Assembly: GCA_038120095.1 (NCBI GenBank)
Contig: JAYOKZ010000007.1
Span: 1-64,000 of the forward strand
Origin: UBA2589 sp038120095
GTDB lineage: Bacteria > Gemmatimonadota > Gemmatimonadetes > Longimicrobiales > Gaopeijiaceae
Reading direction: 5' to 3'
Length of the DNA stretch: 64,000 nt
A model generated the notes under the pieces. It made no database searches, was not told where the DNA came from, and saw only the letters and a list, made by a program, of their open reading frames with translations. Position numbers and translations under genes: made by a program. How positions within the stretch are numbered: position 1 is the first letter of the stretch; every line of letters starts with the position of its first letter. Below are positions 27,601 to 36,187 of this stretch, in pieces.

Positions 27601-29322
27601 CCACGCCTCTCCAGCCAGCTGCAGCTCGGGCGCCAGGCCCCGCAGCAGCCCGACGGACAGCGGCCTGAACTCCACCTCCGTGTCGGTCCTCCATCGGTCG
27701 GACCGCAGCTCCCTCTGAACGGTGCCGTCTACTCGCGCGACCGTACGCAGTCCACTCGTCGACGTGTGATCCACGTCGGCCGTTACCGCAATTCCCTCGC
27801 TCGCTCGCCCGTCCACCCGAACCTCGAGAGAGCCCTCGCCGGCCCACGGAAGGGTCGGCAACAGCGCCGAGAACACGTCGTAGTTCATCGGTCCCAGCGA
27901 AGCCACGAAGTCGGTCGCTCCAGGGTCGGCACCCGAATGTAGTGTCCCTTCGAATTCCGCAGTCGTAAGCGCACCCCCCAGCCCGGTGGGGACCAGTGTC
28001 ACCCGCCCAGCGGACGTCAGGTCGGCAAACGTGCCGTCGAATCGGGCCTCACCGCTCAGCCATCCTTCGAGCGGAATCTCACGCTCGATCCACGGCTCCA
28101 GTCGCTCCAGGGGGACGGGATTCGCCGTCACATTCATGGCGCTCATGCTCACCTGTTCGGCAAAACTGATCTGGCCGTCGAACAGAAGACCGCTCGCCTC
28201 GAGCTCGACCTCGAGATCCCGCAGGTCCAGGTGAACCCCTCTCTCCACGAGGATGTCGGTCGCGCCGCGCAACCGTCCCTGGGGAATGCGAGGATCGATC
28301 CAGCCAAGATCACCCAGGTCCATCCAGCCACTCGACTCGAGATCGGCACTGAAGGTCCAGGGCTCACCCGCACTGCGCGGTCCGACCGTGAGCTCGCCCT
28401 CAACGAGTCCTCCAGGGAGTCGGACTCGTGCCTCGTCGATCACGATGCCCCGATCCCCGAAGGACACCCGGCCGAATGCTTCATCGATCAGGAGGGGCTC
28501 CCGAAGGATGCCGATCCGGGAAGAAAACGAAGCGAGGCGAGCGGAGAATTGTGGCTCGCCGGATACCGAAAGCACCGCATCTTCGACATCCACGTCCAGT
28601 CCCTCGAAGGCCAGCTCACGCAGGTCTTCCCCACCGGGACCTTGGACGATGCGGGTGCCCGCCCGACGTATGCGGGCGGGAGAAAGAATCCGAACGCGAC
28701 TGTCACGAACGCCGATGCGTCCGAGCTGCAGCGGCTGGCCTGACGCAGGAGCGGGCCGTTCAGGGGCCGCACCGCCATCCGCGAGGAGCCGGGTGATGTT
28801 GATCCCCTGCTCCTGAGTGTAGCGCGAGATCTCGAGGTCCAACCCCCAGAACACGGTCGAGCGTACCGGGCGTCCGCCGGACAGAGCTTCCGAGATGGAG
28901 TACCGGACCACCACGGAATCGGCGGAAAGGAACGGGCGTCCGTCGGCAGCGACAAGACGCACGCCGGTCAGGGTTGCCCCGGTGAGCAATGTTCCACTTC
29001 GAACGCCCTCCACCGTGAGCTGCCCCGAAAGGTTCGACTGAACCCGATTCAGGGCGGTGCGCAGTGCGATCGTCTGCCCCTGACCTGTCTGCGAGACGAA
29101 CCCGATCGCAACGAGCACCAGGGCCAGACTCGCAAGGAGACCCTGACGAAGTGTCCTTCGGAGCAGGACCAGCCTGCGTCGAACTTTCCAAGAACGGCGC
29201 GGCCTGACCGCAGGCACAGACAGCTCCTCAGGCACCGTACCATCCGACCGGCCTGCTTCGTCGTCAGTCGGAGGCCCCTCCACATTCAATGCGTCGTCCG
29301 GTGGTCCGGATCCCCCCGGCAT
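24667..29322 (-). CDS. tamB: translocation and assembly module protein TamB (DUF490/AsmA-like)
   Basis: Large periplasm-spanning bridge protein that works with an Omp85 partner and/or moves phospholipid to the outer membrane. The 1551-residue product has a basic cytoplasmic N-terminus, one transmembrane anchor (GLLASLALVLVAIGFV, near residue 70), a very long beta-helical middle of repeated short strands, and the C-terminal TamB domain containing ELAGGSVVFLGRPGLNPDLSI and DLVSYLVFGQPSGAL. Its ATG at 29322 shares a base with the tamA stop (TGATG). A TTG one codon earlier is a less likely start. Confidence 0.92.
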   Translation of the reverse strand: MPGGSGPPDDALNVEGPPTDDEAGRSDGTVPEELSVPAVRPRRSWKVRRRLVLLRRTLRQGLLASLALVLVAIGFVSQTGQGQTIALRTALNRVQSNLSGQLTVEGVRSGTLLTGATLTGVRLVAADGRPFLSADSVVVRYSISEALSGGRPVRSTVFWGLDLEISRYTQEQGINITRLLADGGAAPERPAPASGQPLQLGRIGVRDSRVRILSPARIRRAGTRIVQGPGGEDLRELAFEGLDVDVEDAVLSVSGEPQFSARLASFSSRIGILREPLLIDEAFGRVSFGDRGIVIDEARVRLPGGLVEGELTVGPRSAGEPWTFSADLESSGWMDLGDLGWIDPRIPQGRLRGATDILVERGVHLDLRDLEVELEASGLLFDGQISFAEQVSMSAMNVTANPVPLERLEPWIEREIPLEGWLSGEARFDGTFADLTSAGRVTLVPTGLGGALTTAEFEGTLHSGADPGATDFVASLGPMNYDVFSALLPTLPWAGEGSLEVRVDGRASEGIAVTADVDHTSTSGLRTVARVDGTVQRELRSDRWRTDTEVEFRPLSVGLLRGLAPELQLAGEAWGSVSVDGAADGASIVADLAVRDGRVRGQAQVDLTAPAVSYDLALEADDLPLFALSERLPDRTTWSGMLQLEGAGTARDSMALDVVGSAHRSRYGDLRIDTISTGLSVRGGVLITDSLRASVGGVDLVGRGRLGLVDGRFGNMSLDFSAERLVGLRPALMGIPDSVLVQEELTPLDREFLQLEGIDPDTLPRLADVQLDGSLVGAATISGHVGDLDLGVVLHLQDALWKQNRVDSARVALTATGLPSSQGRVQLGASANGIQIAGRRFQQGGFEADMLAQDGEGRLHIIRKPGEQYGAIGSFIIDGDGGSVDVARLDAQVDEQHWSLTKPAHVAWSEGSLSVDSLEVTRTDDDPMRLVADGVLRRGGGSDFRLDVAGLHAEQIVHVAQWDRAEVGGHIDVELSVRGPAEAPVIESEFRVDGPRYGAMQLTRVDGEMSYRRGELRFDLDGFDGDRTALLANGMFPVDLGLIDVDRRVLDEEMRVDLVADSLDAAIALSYVPALEGVVGSVSGEVSIGGTPADPTPSGRVTLAEGAWSIEAIGVRHTGVNGTLTLRNDRRVDVALSATGNGRSDVTGTVLLEPFSDPLLDLRFAFERFLAVSRPDIAGSVSGGFDLSGRYSLPLAEGSLTVDESAIYVEELQRVAGVVDLNDPFLFESGIAVDTTALVSQPLFAGLRNPFFDNLRVDVDLSVPRGSWLRSIDSDVEMSGDLLVRYDRTKSDFVLVGELQAVRGSHRVLGRTFELAGGSVVFLGRPGLNPDLSIQASSRIRRPNEPPLEVNALVEGTLVQPVVTLTTEEAGLAEEDLVSYLVFGQPSGALGGQRGEVGQLSTSGVVSSAVQGTVTFVGGVLTNQFGSAVTRDFLDYISVQQSGGGQSLGRNYVADTQLELGRYVGDDIFAVAVLRLWDAGPQDQNTVAGLRVEWALTDDYNVEGFLEDRFLRTGSFSLGGVSGLLENDRIWGVFFFREWGYSPHRNSTEQN

Positions 29323-31550
29323 CAAAATGCCTGCCCTATCGATACGTGGAGTTGGAACCCGCGGTCGTTCTCACCGAACCGCACCCGCGGCGAGAGTTGC
29401 ACGAACGTACCTGTGCTCACCCACGGTATCGGACTGCTGTCCACGAAAATCTGGTCATTCTCATCGTCCTCGGGGGTCCACGCTCGAATCTGCTCGGTGA
29501 CGACCGGCAGCTCCTCACTACCCCTGAAGCGATACGCAAGATCGAGACGAATGGGTCCCACCGGGCTGGCAAAACGAACACCAACCCCCGGGGTGAACTC
29601 GAGATCGTCGAGCGCGACCGGGTCGGTCGGTCCCCACGCCTGGCCTACGTCCGCGAAGAGTACCGCCTCGATCCAGCCGAGACCGAGCCGCACCTCGGCG
29701 TTTGCCTCTACGAGCCGGGTACCTCCTATGGGCTGAGCCTCGAACGCCACACCCTGATCCGCAGCGCAGACCAGATCACGAAGGTCCTCCGGGGAGCACA
29801 GGCCACCGCCGGATTGCGAAGAGAGGAGCGTCCGGGGCTCGGCCAGCAGCACCCGAGGCCCCAGTCGGCTCTGCGCGAAGCCTCGAACCGAGTTGGCACC
29901 CCCTGTGTAGAACCGCTTCTGTGGGTGAACGACTCCCACGGTATCCGTGGCCTGGCCCACCAGGCCCTCGAAGCCACCCGATCCTACCCAGCCTCCCCGC
30001 ATGCGCGTGGCAAGGACGACCCGCCCAGCCGATGCGTAACGGCTCGCCTCCACGACGACCCGGTCGTAACGGAAATCGGACGCCGTCCAATTCCCGGCAT
30101 GCTCAAGGTCGAGCAGAACCCGATAACCACGCCTGGGATTCAGCAGGTCATTGGATCGATCTCGGGTGAACGACAGCCCCACGGGCGAGAGCCAGTTCGG
30201 GTTCTCGAGCTCGCGAATGTCCTCGGGCGCACACACGAGAAAGCCGGTGCAGAACAGAACATCCCTCGCATCGAGTTCGGAGAGTTCCGGTCGGTAGAAG
30301 CCGGTGAGAACCGTTCGTTGCGCTAGGGAGCGGGACAATCCGATCTGCGCTCCGAGCGCCCGACGAATGAAGATGTCGGGCAGGGACTGACGCTGCACGA
30401 AGATGGATGCGGACAGTGCGTTACGAGTCGAAAAGATCCACGGCTGGATGAAATCGACGACACCCAGGCCTGTGAGCTTCGCATAGTCCTTCTCGCCACT
30501 CTGCGTACATAGCACGTCACGAAACTCGGAGGCGAGCATGTTCCCGACACGGCCGCGCACCGACAGGGTTCGTCCGCCTCCGAAGAAATTGCGACTGCTC
30601 CATCGCGCCTCGACGTTCAGACACTCCGCCGTACTCCAACCGCCACCTGCCCTGACCCGATACGCGTCGCCCTCCTGGACCGTGATCGCAACGTCCACGG
30701 TTGGATCCTGAACGAATGCGACGGTGTCAGGCGCGATACTCGCATTGCGCACGATTTCGAGACCATACAGTCGAGTCGTCGCCTCCTCGACCTCCGAGCG
30801 ACGGTACAGGTCACCGCTTCGAAGTGCGACGGTACGCAGCACAGTCCCGACGCCCAGGTTCTCAACCCCCTCCACGGAGATGTCCCCGAAGGTCGTCGCT
30901 GGCCCGGGCACGACCTCGAACGTCGCCGTCGCATCGTACGAGGGTGGATCACCGGGCCGGTTCACCCTGCGAAACACGTCGGCGTACGCGTATCCGAGGT
31001 CGCCGAGGCGCCGGATGATCGAATCACGGGTCGCATCCATGGCCAGCGTGGAAAGCCGATCACCCCGACGTATCGGGAGGTTTTCAAGGATCCCGTCACC
31101 CACGAACTCCTCAGCGCCCAGAAATTCGATGCTGTCAGCGACGATCGGGCGACCCTCGAAGATCCGGAACGTCACGCTCGCCTGCGTGCCACGCCGCTCG
31201 ACGAGCGCCGAGTCCACCTGCACATCCCGGAACCCCCGCTGTCGATACCAGAGCACCAGACGCGCGCGATCACGCGGCAGGTCACGTTCTCGCAGAGTCG
31301 AACGGCTCAGAGCGAAATCCACACCGAGGGGGCACAGTGGCAGTGGCACATAGAACCACAGCGAACGACATGCCGTCGCGTGGGTCACAATGGCCCGCGC
31401 CAGCGAGTCCGCCGGGAACGACTGGTTGCCCTCGAATCGGACCTCGGCAACCTCGGGTCCACGAAGCTGGCCGGCGGCAGAAGACGCAGAGGCAAGGAGG
31501 AGCACACCCGCAGCGGCAAGGGATCCCCAGCGCCGATGCCCCTGCTTCAC
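29322..31550 (-). CDS. tamA: Omp85-family outer-membrane assembly protein (TamA/BamA type)
   Basis: Outer-membrane protein insertase of 742 residues. A signal peptide ending ASSAAGQ is followed by POTRA domains (about residues 35-330, with EVRFEGNQSF and ISVEGVENLGVGTVLRTV) and a 16-strand barrel containing GGANSVRGF near residue 550, the conserved RGF loop of the family, and ending in a terminal aromatic. Adjacent tamB favours TamA over BamA. The GTG start at 31550 overlaps the stop of the small membrane gene as GTGA. Confidence 0.9.
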   Translation of the reverse strand: MKQGHRRWGSLAAAGVLLLASASSAAGQLRGPEVAEVRFEGNQSFPADSLARAIVTHATACRSLWFYVPLPLCPLGVDFALSRSTLRERDLPRDRARLVLWYRQRGFRDVQVDSALVERRGTQASVTFRIFEGRPIVADSIEFLGAEEFVGDGILENLPIRRGDRLSTLAMDATRDSIIRRLGDLGYAYADVFRRVNRPGDPPSYDATATFEVVPGPATTFGDISVEGVENLGVGTVLRTVALRSGDLYRRSEVEEATTRLYGLEIVRNASIAPDTVAFVQDPTVDVAITVQEGDAYRVRAGGGWSTAECLNVEARWSSRNFFGGGRTLSVRGRVGNMLASEFRDVLCTQSGEKDYAKLTGLGVVDFIQPWIFSTRNALSASIFVQRQSLPDIFIRRALGAQIGLSRSLAQRTVLTGFYRPELSELDARDVLFCTGFLVCAPEDIRELENPNWLSPVGLSFTRDRSNDLLNPRRGYRVLLDLEHAGNWTASDFRYDRVVVEASRYASAGRVVLATRMRGGWVGSGGFEGLVGQATDTVGVVHPQKRFYTGGANSVRGFAQSRLGPRVLLAEPRTLLSSQSGGGLCSPEDLRDLVCAADQGVAFEAQPIGGTRLVEANAEVRLGLGWIEAVLFADVGQAWGPTDPVALDDLEFTPGVGVRFASPVGPIRLDLAYRFRGSEELPVVTEQIRAWTPEDDENDQIFVDSSPIPWVSTGTFVQLSPRVRFGENDRGFQLHVSIGQAF

Positions 31551-31804
31551 GGCCGCCCCGTGACGGCCTCCGAGGCCAGTCGAGCAGAGACATCGGCTCC
31601 GCCACGAGGCGCGAGCGTCGAGTCGGATGAGTCGGCGGTCGCGTGGCCTGCGACCGGGACATTCGTCACGAGGGGCTCACGTTGCATCATGAGCCGGGTG
31701 ATCGCGTACGTCACCGCAGCAACGCCGACGCCCGTCAGAATCGATTGCGCCAGGGCCCGAAGGTTCTGCCCCCGAGTCAGACGGATCCGGCGGTACCTGG
31801 GCAT
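31547..31804 (-). CDS. small single-helix membrane protein upstream of tamA
   Basis: An 85-residue protein with a basic cytoplasmic head (MPRYRRIRLTRGQNL), one helix (ILTGVGVAAVTYAITRLMM) and a periplasmic Ser/Thr/Ala-rich tail. It is linked on both sides: its ATG shares a base with the phosphoesterase stop (TGATG) and its stop overlaps the tamA GTG. No family is recognised. Location suggests a role near the Tam complex, but that rests on context alone. Confidence 0.65.
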   Translation of the reverse strand: MPRYRRIRLTRGQNLRALAQSILTGVGVAAVTYAITRLMMQREPLVTNVPVAGHATADSSDSTLAPRGGADVSARLASEAVTGRP

Positions 31805-32649
31805 CAGCTCGCCGTCCGTGATCCACGCCGCAGAGCCCACGAACGGGCCGCCAGGGCTTCGAATTCTTGCGTCCCCGCGCTTCGAAGATACGGAGTCACC
31901 TCGACATCCGTGGAGGAAAACCGCAGGACATTGAGGCTGTTCAATCCACCCTCGGGCCCACGCCCCCGCCGGGATGTGCTCGTCCCGCACGTTACGATCG
32001 GGAGAGGTGGGTCTCGACGAGGACACCCGACGATCTCGCTCGCCGTACGCAGATGGATCTGATGGACATGCCCTCCCATCAGCACGTCGACACCCATTTG
32101 ACCGAACGCCTCTGCCAGGCGGGCCGCACCGGGCAGGGGTCGACCTGCCCTGCCCTGAGGTATCGGAACGAAGTGATGGTGAGTGACCAGAAGACGAAGG
32201 TCATTCGGAGCGCAGTCGTCGAACGCACGGCGCGCGAACGTGACCTGGCCATCGTCGATGCGCCCATTCACGATGGCACGTCGCGGGGCGGCTGAGTGGA
32301 GGGCGACGATCGTCGCACCATCGACCCGCGTAACGGAGTCCAGAGACTCTTCACCCGTGAAGCGCCTCCAATTGCCGAAAGGATCGAGAAGTCGTTCCCA
32401 GACGCGGTAGAGGGGTACGTCGTGATTCCCGGGCGTCAGCACGACGGGAACCGGCCCCAGCCGATCCACCAGCTCTCGGGCTTGCTCGAACTCTCGTCGC
32501 TTGGCGCGCTGGGTCAGGTCTCCTGAAACGACCACGACATCCGGAGCGATGTCGTGAGCAATCCGGACCAGTGCTTCGCCCGCATGGGGCAGATAAGGCT
32601 CACCGCACTGGAAGTCGGACGTGTGCAGTACGGTCAGACCCGCGGGCAT
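31804..32649 (-). CDS. calcineurin-like metallophosphoesterase
   Basis: A 281-residue cytoplasmic phosphoesterase. The metal-site blocks are SDFQCGE (normally DxH, here the His is Gln), VVVSGDLTQ, LTPGNHDVP, VTHHHF and MGGHVHQIH, in the order of class III cyclic-nucleotide phosphodiesterases such as CpdA and of UDP-2,3-diacylglucosamine hydrolases. Substrate cannot be determined. ATG at 32649, one base after the lgt stop. The Gln substitution also occurs in some relatives I remember, so it need not abolish activity. Confidence 0.83.
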   Translation of the reverse strand: MPAGLTVLHTSDFQCGEPYLPHAGEALVRIAHDIAPDVVVVSGDLTQRAKRREFEQARELVDRLGPVPVVLTPGNHDVPLYRVWERLLDPFGNWRRFTGEESLDSVTRVDGATIVALHSAAPRRAIVNGRIDDGQVTFARRAFDDCAPNDLRLLVTHHHFVPIPQGRAGRPLPGAARLAEAFGQMGVDVLMGGHVHQIHLRTASEIVGCPRRDPPLPIVTCGTSTSRRGRGPEGGLNSLNVLRFSSTDVEVTPYLRSAGTQEFEALAARSWALRRGSRTAS

Positions 32650-32650
32650 C

Positions 32651-33493
32651 TCACGCGGGCTCCGCTGCTTCCCGGGTCCTCGCGACCCCCCAGACCCCCA
32701 CGGCCACGATGCCGATGCTGATCAGCTGCGCCACGGTCAGCACACCGAGAAAGCGATCGTCCTTGGCCCTGAGGAATTCAACGAGAAAGCGCTCGATTCC
32801 CGCGAGCATCAGCCAGAGCATGAACAGCCAACCCTTCTTGTTCCCGTGGTCCCGAATCCGCCAAAGGCCGAAGAAAATCAGGGTGCTCATGCCCACTTCG
32901 TACAACTGAGTGGGGTGGACAGGGACAACTTGACCATACTCCTCGATCAGCGAAGGATCGACGGTGATCCCGAACATCTGCTCGATATTCTGCACCGTCG
33001 TGGCAGGCGTCCCCTGTGGGAACCTCATGCCGAAGACCGAGTCGGTTGGTCGCCCCCAATCATCACCGACCATGAAACAACCGACTCTTCCCACTGCGTA
33101 GGCCAGCGCGAGCGCCGGGGCCATGAGGTCGGCCATCGACGGTACATCCAGCTCATGCCGCCGGATCTCCCAGATGACGAACGCGGTCGCAAGCAGAAAA
33201 CCGCCGTACCACACCAGGCCGCCACGAGAGAGAATCATGCCCGCAGGGTCCGCAACGAGGCGCGGGAAGTTCAGAAGGAGGTAATACCCCTTCGCACCGA
33301 GGATTCCTCCGATGACCGCCATGAACACGAAATCCCATGCGCGGTCAGGATCGTGACCGGTGCGGCCGAGCTCGGCCCGCAGCACGTAGCCTGCAGTCAG
33401 GAACGCAAGCAGCATGAACACGCCGAACGACGTGATGGGCTGCGATCCGAGGAACGGCACCCACGCGGGCATTTCGAAGAAGACGGGATACAT
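32651..33493 (-). CDS. lgt: phosphatidylglycerol-prolipoprotein diacylglyceryl transferase
   Basis: Inner-membrane enzyme that adds diacylglycerol to the lipobox cysteine of prolipoproteins. The 280-residue protein has about seven helices, the Lgt signature GRVGCFMVGDDWGRPT near residue 140, ILSRGGLVWYGGF, and HPTQLYE. The window contains several lipoproteins that would be its substrates. It sits six bases after the tsaD stop and one base before the phosphoesterase. Confidence 0.95.
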   Translation of the reverse strand: MYPVFFEMPAWVPFLGSQPITSFGVFMLLAFLTAGYVLRAELGRTGHDPDRAWDFVFMAVIGGILGAKGYYLLLNFPRLVADPAGMILSRGGLVWYGGFLLATAFVIWEIRRHELDVPSMADLMAPALALAYAVGRVGCFMVGDDWGRPTDSVFGMRFPQGTPATTVQNIEQMFGITVDPSLIEEYGQVVPVHPTQLYEVGMSTLIFFGLWRIRDHGNKKGWLFMLWLMLAGIERFLVEFLRAKDDRFLGVLTVAQLISIGIVAVGVWGVARTREAAEPA

Positions 33494-33499
33494 GAGATC

Positions 33500-34585
33500 C
33501 TAAGTTCGTGATGACGCGGCCGTCCGGGAACCTTGGAGAAGCCCGGGGAACGGCAAAGATGGAGATGCGTGCTGATCGAGCCCCGCGACCTCGCCACGGT
33601 CGAAACGGAATCGGGCTGCCCTTGCGATCATCGCTCCGTTGTCGAGAGACAGGCGCAGGGAGGCGTGATGGACCTGTCTTGGGCCGGTGTCCGCATCGAG
33701 TTCCTCGAGGCGCCTAGCCATCTCATGCCGGAGTCTCGTGTTGGCGCTGACGCCACCTCCAAGGACCACCCGGCCGCAACCGGTCTCCGTTACCGCCCGG
33801 AGGGTCTTGGACACCAGTACGTCGACGGCGGCCTCCTGAAACGCTGCAGCGATATGCGGTACGTGCTCGTCCACATTCTCACCCACGGCACGAGTTACGT
33901 CGACGACCGCCGTCTTCAAGCCGCTGAACGAGAAGTCATAGAAGGCCGGGTCCTCGACGGTCTGACTCCCGCGAAGCATCGGTCGCGGCAGGCGGTGACG
34001 ACTCGGGTCACCTGTTGCGGCGACCCTCTCGATGGCCGGGCCACCCGGGTACGGAAGGCCGAGCAATTTCGCGACCTTGTCGAAAGCCTCTCCCGCGGCG
34101 TCGTCACGCGTCTGTCCGAGCAGCCGGTATTCTCCCCACTCCGTGGCATGGAGAAGCAGGGTGTGTCCACCTGAGACGAGGAGGGCGATGAAGGGTGGCT
34201 CGGCCTCGGGCTCTTCCAGGACAGGGCCGAAGAGATGCCCCTCCATGTGATGGACGGCGACCCACGGGCGATCGAGCGCCCACGCAGTCGCTTTGGTCCA
34301 GCACACACCGACGAGCAAGGCGCCGATGAGCCCCGGGCCGGCGGTTACACCGAAGACATCGACATCCTCCAGCGTGATCTCCGCCCTCGTCAGCGCTTCC
34401 GCGACGACGCTGTCGATCTTTTGCAAGTGAGCTCGGGCAGCCAGTTCCGGCACGACGCCACCGAAGACCTCGTGCACGTCCTGCGAGAGAATGACGTGTC
34501 CCAGAATTCTGTTGGCACCATCGATCACCGCAACGGATGTCTCGTCGCACGAGGTCTCCACACCCAGAACGACCGGGCGGATCAT
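33500..34585 (-). CDS. tsaD: tRNA N6-adenosine threonylcarbamoyltransferase
   Basis: Transfers the threonylcarbamoyl group to A37 of ANN-decoding tRNAs, together with TsaB and TsaE (not in this window). The 361-residue ASKHA protein shows LGVETSCDETSVAV at the N-terminus, the metal-binding HHMEGH near residue 112, LLVSGGHTLLL, FDKVAKLLGLPYPGGP and NGAMIARAA. The ATG overlaps the ybbR stop as ATGA. The C-terminal 25 residues are Ser/Pro-rich and beyond the usual end. Confidence 0.95.
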   Translation of the reverse strand: MIRPVVLGVETSCDETSVAVIDGANRILGHVILSQDVHEVFGGVVPELAARAHLQKIDSVVAEALTRAEITLEDVDVFGVTAGPGLIGALLVGVCWTKATAWALDRPWVAVHHMEGHLFGPVLEEPEAEPPFIALLVSGGHTLLLHATEWGEYRLLGQTRDDAAGEAFDKVAKLLGLPYPGGPAIERVAATGDPSRHRLPRPMLRGSQTVEDPAFYDFSFSGLKTAVVDVTRAVGENVDEHVPHIAAAFQEAAVDVLVSKTLRAVTETGCGRVVLGGGVSANTRLRHEMARRLEELDADTGPRQVHHASLRLSLDNGAMIARAARFRFDRGEVAGLDQHASPSLPFPGLLQGSRTAASSRT

Positions 34586-35562
34586 CGTTCTGTCCCGGCG
34601 GACGGACTCGGTGCGTCGGTTCTCCGTCGCACGGTGACGCGATCAGTGTCCGAAACGGCCGTCACCAGGCCGGGGAAGCCATCCAACCGGATGAAGACGA
34701 TGCGCTCTTCACCAGGCGCCATGCCGTCCAGATCACCGGACGGTACCCAAGCGCGGAGGCGCTGCGGGTCGACGGACCTCACGAGAGTCCGAGCGCCGGT
34801 CAGACGAACCTGGAGCGTTGGAGGATAAGCCAGAACCCCGAGCTCGTCGGATCCGGAGTCCAACTCTACCGGAATCCCATCGAGCACCCGCTCGATCCTG
34901 TCCTCCACCTGAACCCCAAGCGTTGCGCTGGCGGGCACGACCGAACTCCCCAGCAGACCGGTCGTATCGAGGCGAACCAGGAACGTCCCGGACCGAGACA
35001 GATCCGACAGATCGAAGGCTCCCAGACGAAGGGAATCCAGCCCTTCCACACGGCTGCGCGGCCCCCGAATGCGCACCATCTGAGGACTCACCTCGATGGG
35101 AGACGCAAGCGCGAGCTGGTCGGGCACCCGACCGATCAGGCGGGGGGCAACCGGCACCAGTCGGGTCTCCGCCTCCTCGAACGAGATTCTGATGGAGGAT
35201 GGCGTCAATGATTCAACGGTCACGCGGGAGCGCTGACCGAGTTCCACCCATTCGCGCCGAAGAGCTACCAGGGTATCCTGCGAGCCCACCGCTCCGATCG
35301 GGACCCGCAAGCTCGCTCCCTCGCGAGCCAGACGAATGATCTCACGGGCCGGCCCACCGAGTCGGACCTCGACCACGGATGGGTTCGGGGCCCCGGACGG
35401 AGTCCACGATGTATCGGCGACCTGAACCAGAACCGGCACCGACGCAAAGGTCTCCTGATTCGAAGGTTCGGTCTGCACCAGCACCCACAGAAAGACCGAG
35501 AGGCCGAGTGCCGCCAGCTTCAGGCGCCCATTGTGCGCCAGCGCCTGGTTCGGAGTCGCCAA
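34582..35562 (-). CDS. YbbR-like domain protein (CdaR-related)
   Basis: A membrane-anchored extracytoplasmic protein of 326 residues: one N-terminal helix (LKLAALGLSVFLWVLVQ) followed by beta-rich repeats of the YbbR type, recognisable by VPVLVQV, PSSIRISFEEAETRLVPVAPRLIG and VRIRGPRSRVEGLDSLRL. In Firmicutes the homologue CdaR controls the diadenylate cyclase CdaA encoded beside it; no cyclase gene is next to this one, so its partner is unknown. It begins nine bases after the thioredoxin-like gene and overlaps tsaD by four. Confidence 0.8.
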   Translation of the reverse strand: MATPNQALAHNGRLKLAALGLSVFLWVLVQTEPSNQETFASVPVLVQVADTSWTPSGAPNPSVVEVRLGGPAREIIRLAREGASLRVPIGAVGSQDTLVALRREWVELGQRSRVTVESLTPSSIRISFEEAETRLVPVAPRLIGRVPDQLALASPIEVSPQMVRIRGPRSRVEGLDSLRLGAFDLSDLSRSGTFLVRLDTTGLLGSSVVPASATLGVQVEDRIERVLDGIPVELDSGSDELGVLAYPPTLQVRLTGARTLVRSVDPQRLRAWVPSGDLDGMAPGEERIVFIRLDGFPGLVTAVSDTDRVTVRRRTDAPSPSAGTER

Positions 35563-35571
35563 GAGTCCGCC

Positions 35572-36135
35572 TCAGTCGGTGGACAGGAGCCTGCGGATCA
35601 GCTCGACGTTCTCGGGCGCATCCCATTCGGTGTCGCCGGCGACCTTCTTGTAAATGACGCCGTCCCGGCCGATCACGAAGCTCTCCGGCACACCGGTTGT
35701 CTGATAGATCTGCTGAATGTCGCCGGACGGATTATGAAGAATCGGGAACGTGAGCTCCAGCTGCTCGGCGAACGCCTCCAGGTCTCCACCCGCCCGACCG
35801 AAAAGATCGAACTGCCCGGCGGGTGCGTCGATGCTGACCGCGAGAATCTCAAAGGATTCCCCCTCAAGCTGCTCATAGAGACGCTGCATCGACGGCATCT
35901 CCGTCAGGCAGGGTCCGCACCAGGTGGCCCAGACGTTTACCAGCAGGACTTCCTCGCCGAGAAAATCGGAGAGACGAACCTCCTCTCCGTCCATGTCGAA
36001 CACCGTAAACGGCGGCGCCGTACTGCCCGTGATCACGGGTTGATAGTTCGCGCGACCGATCCACGCGGCGCCCACGACGGACGCCACGGCGGCGATGGCC
36101 CAGAGGTAGGGGGAACGGAGAAATGAGCGCTTCAT
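35572..36135 (-). CDS. membrane-anchored thioredoxin-like protein (TlpA/ResA family)
   Basis: Periplasmic thiol-disulfide oxidoreductase tethered by one N-terminal helix (LWAIAAVASVVGAAWIG). The 187-residue product has the active site WATWCGPC (cysteines 73 and 76), the preceding VRLSDFLGEEVLLVNVW strand and the cis-proline region GVPESFVIGRDG typical of TlpA/ResA. These proteins usually reduce apocytochrome c or keep specific thiols reduced; no cytochrome biogenesis gene is adjacent. A 52-base gap separates it from the PASTA gene. Confidence 0.88.
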   Translation of the reverse strand: MKRSFLRSPYLWAIAAVASVVGAAWIGRANYQPVITGSTAPPFTVFDMDGEEVRLSDFLGEEVLLVNVWATWCGPCLTEMPSMQRLYEQLEGESFEILAVSIDAPAGQFDLFGRAGGDLEAFAEQLELTFPILHNPSGDIQQIYQTTGVPESFVIGRDGVIYKKVAGDTEWDAPENVELIRRLLSTD

Positions 36136-36187
36136 CTCGGATGTTGTGCGGGCTCAAGGGACTGTTCTCGACTACGGACTGCCACGG

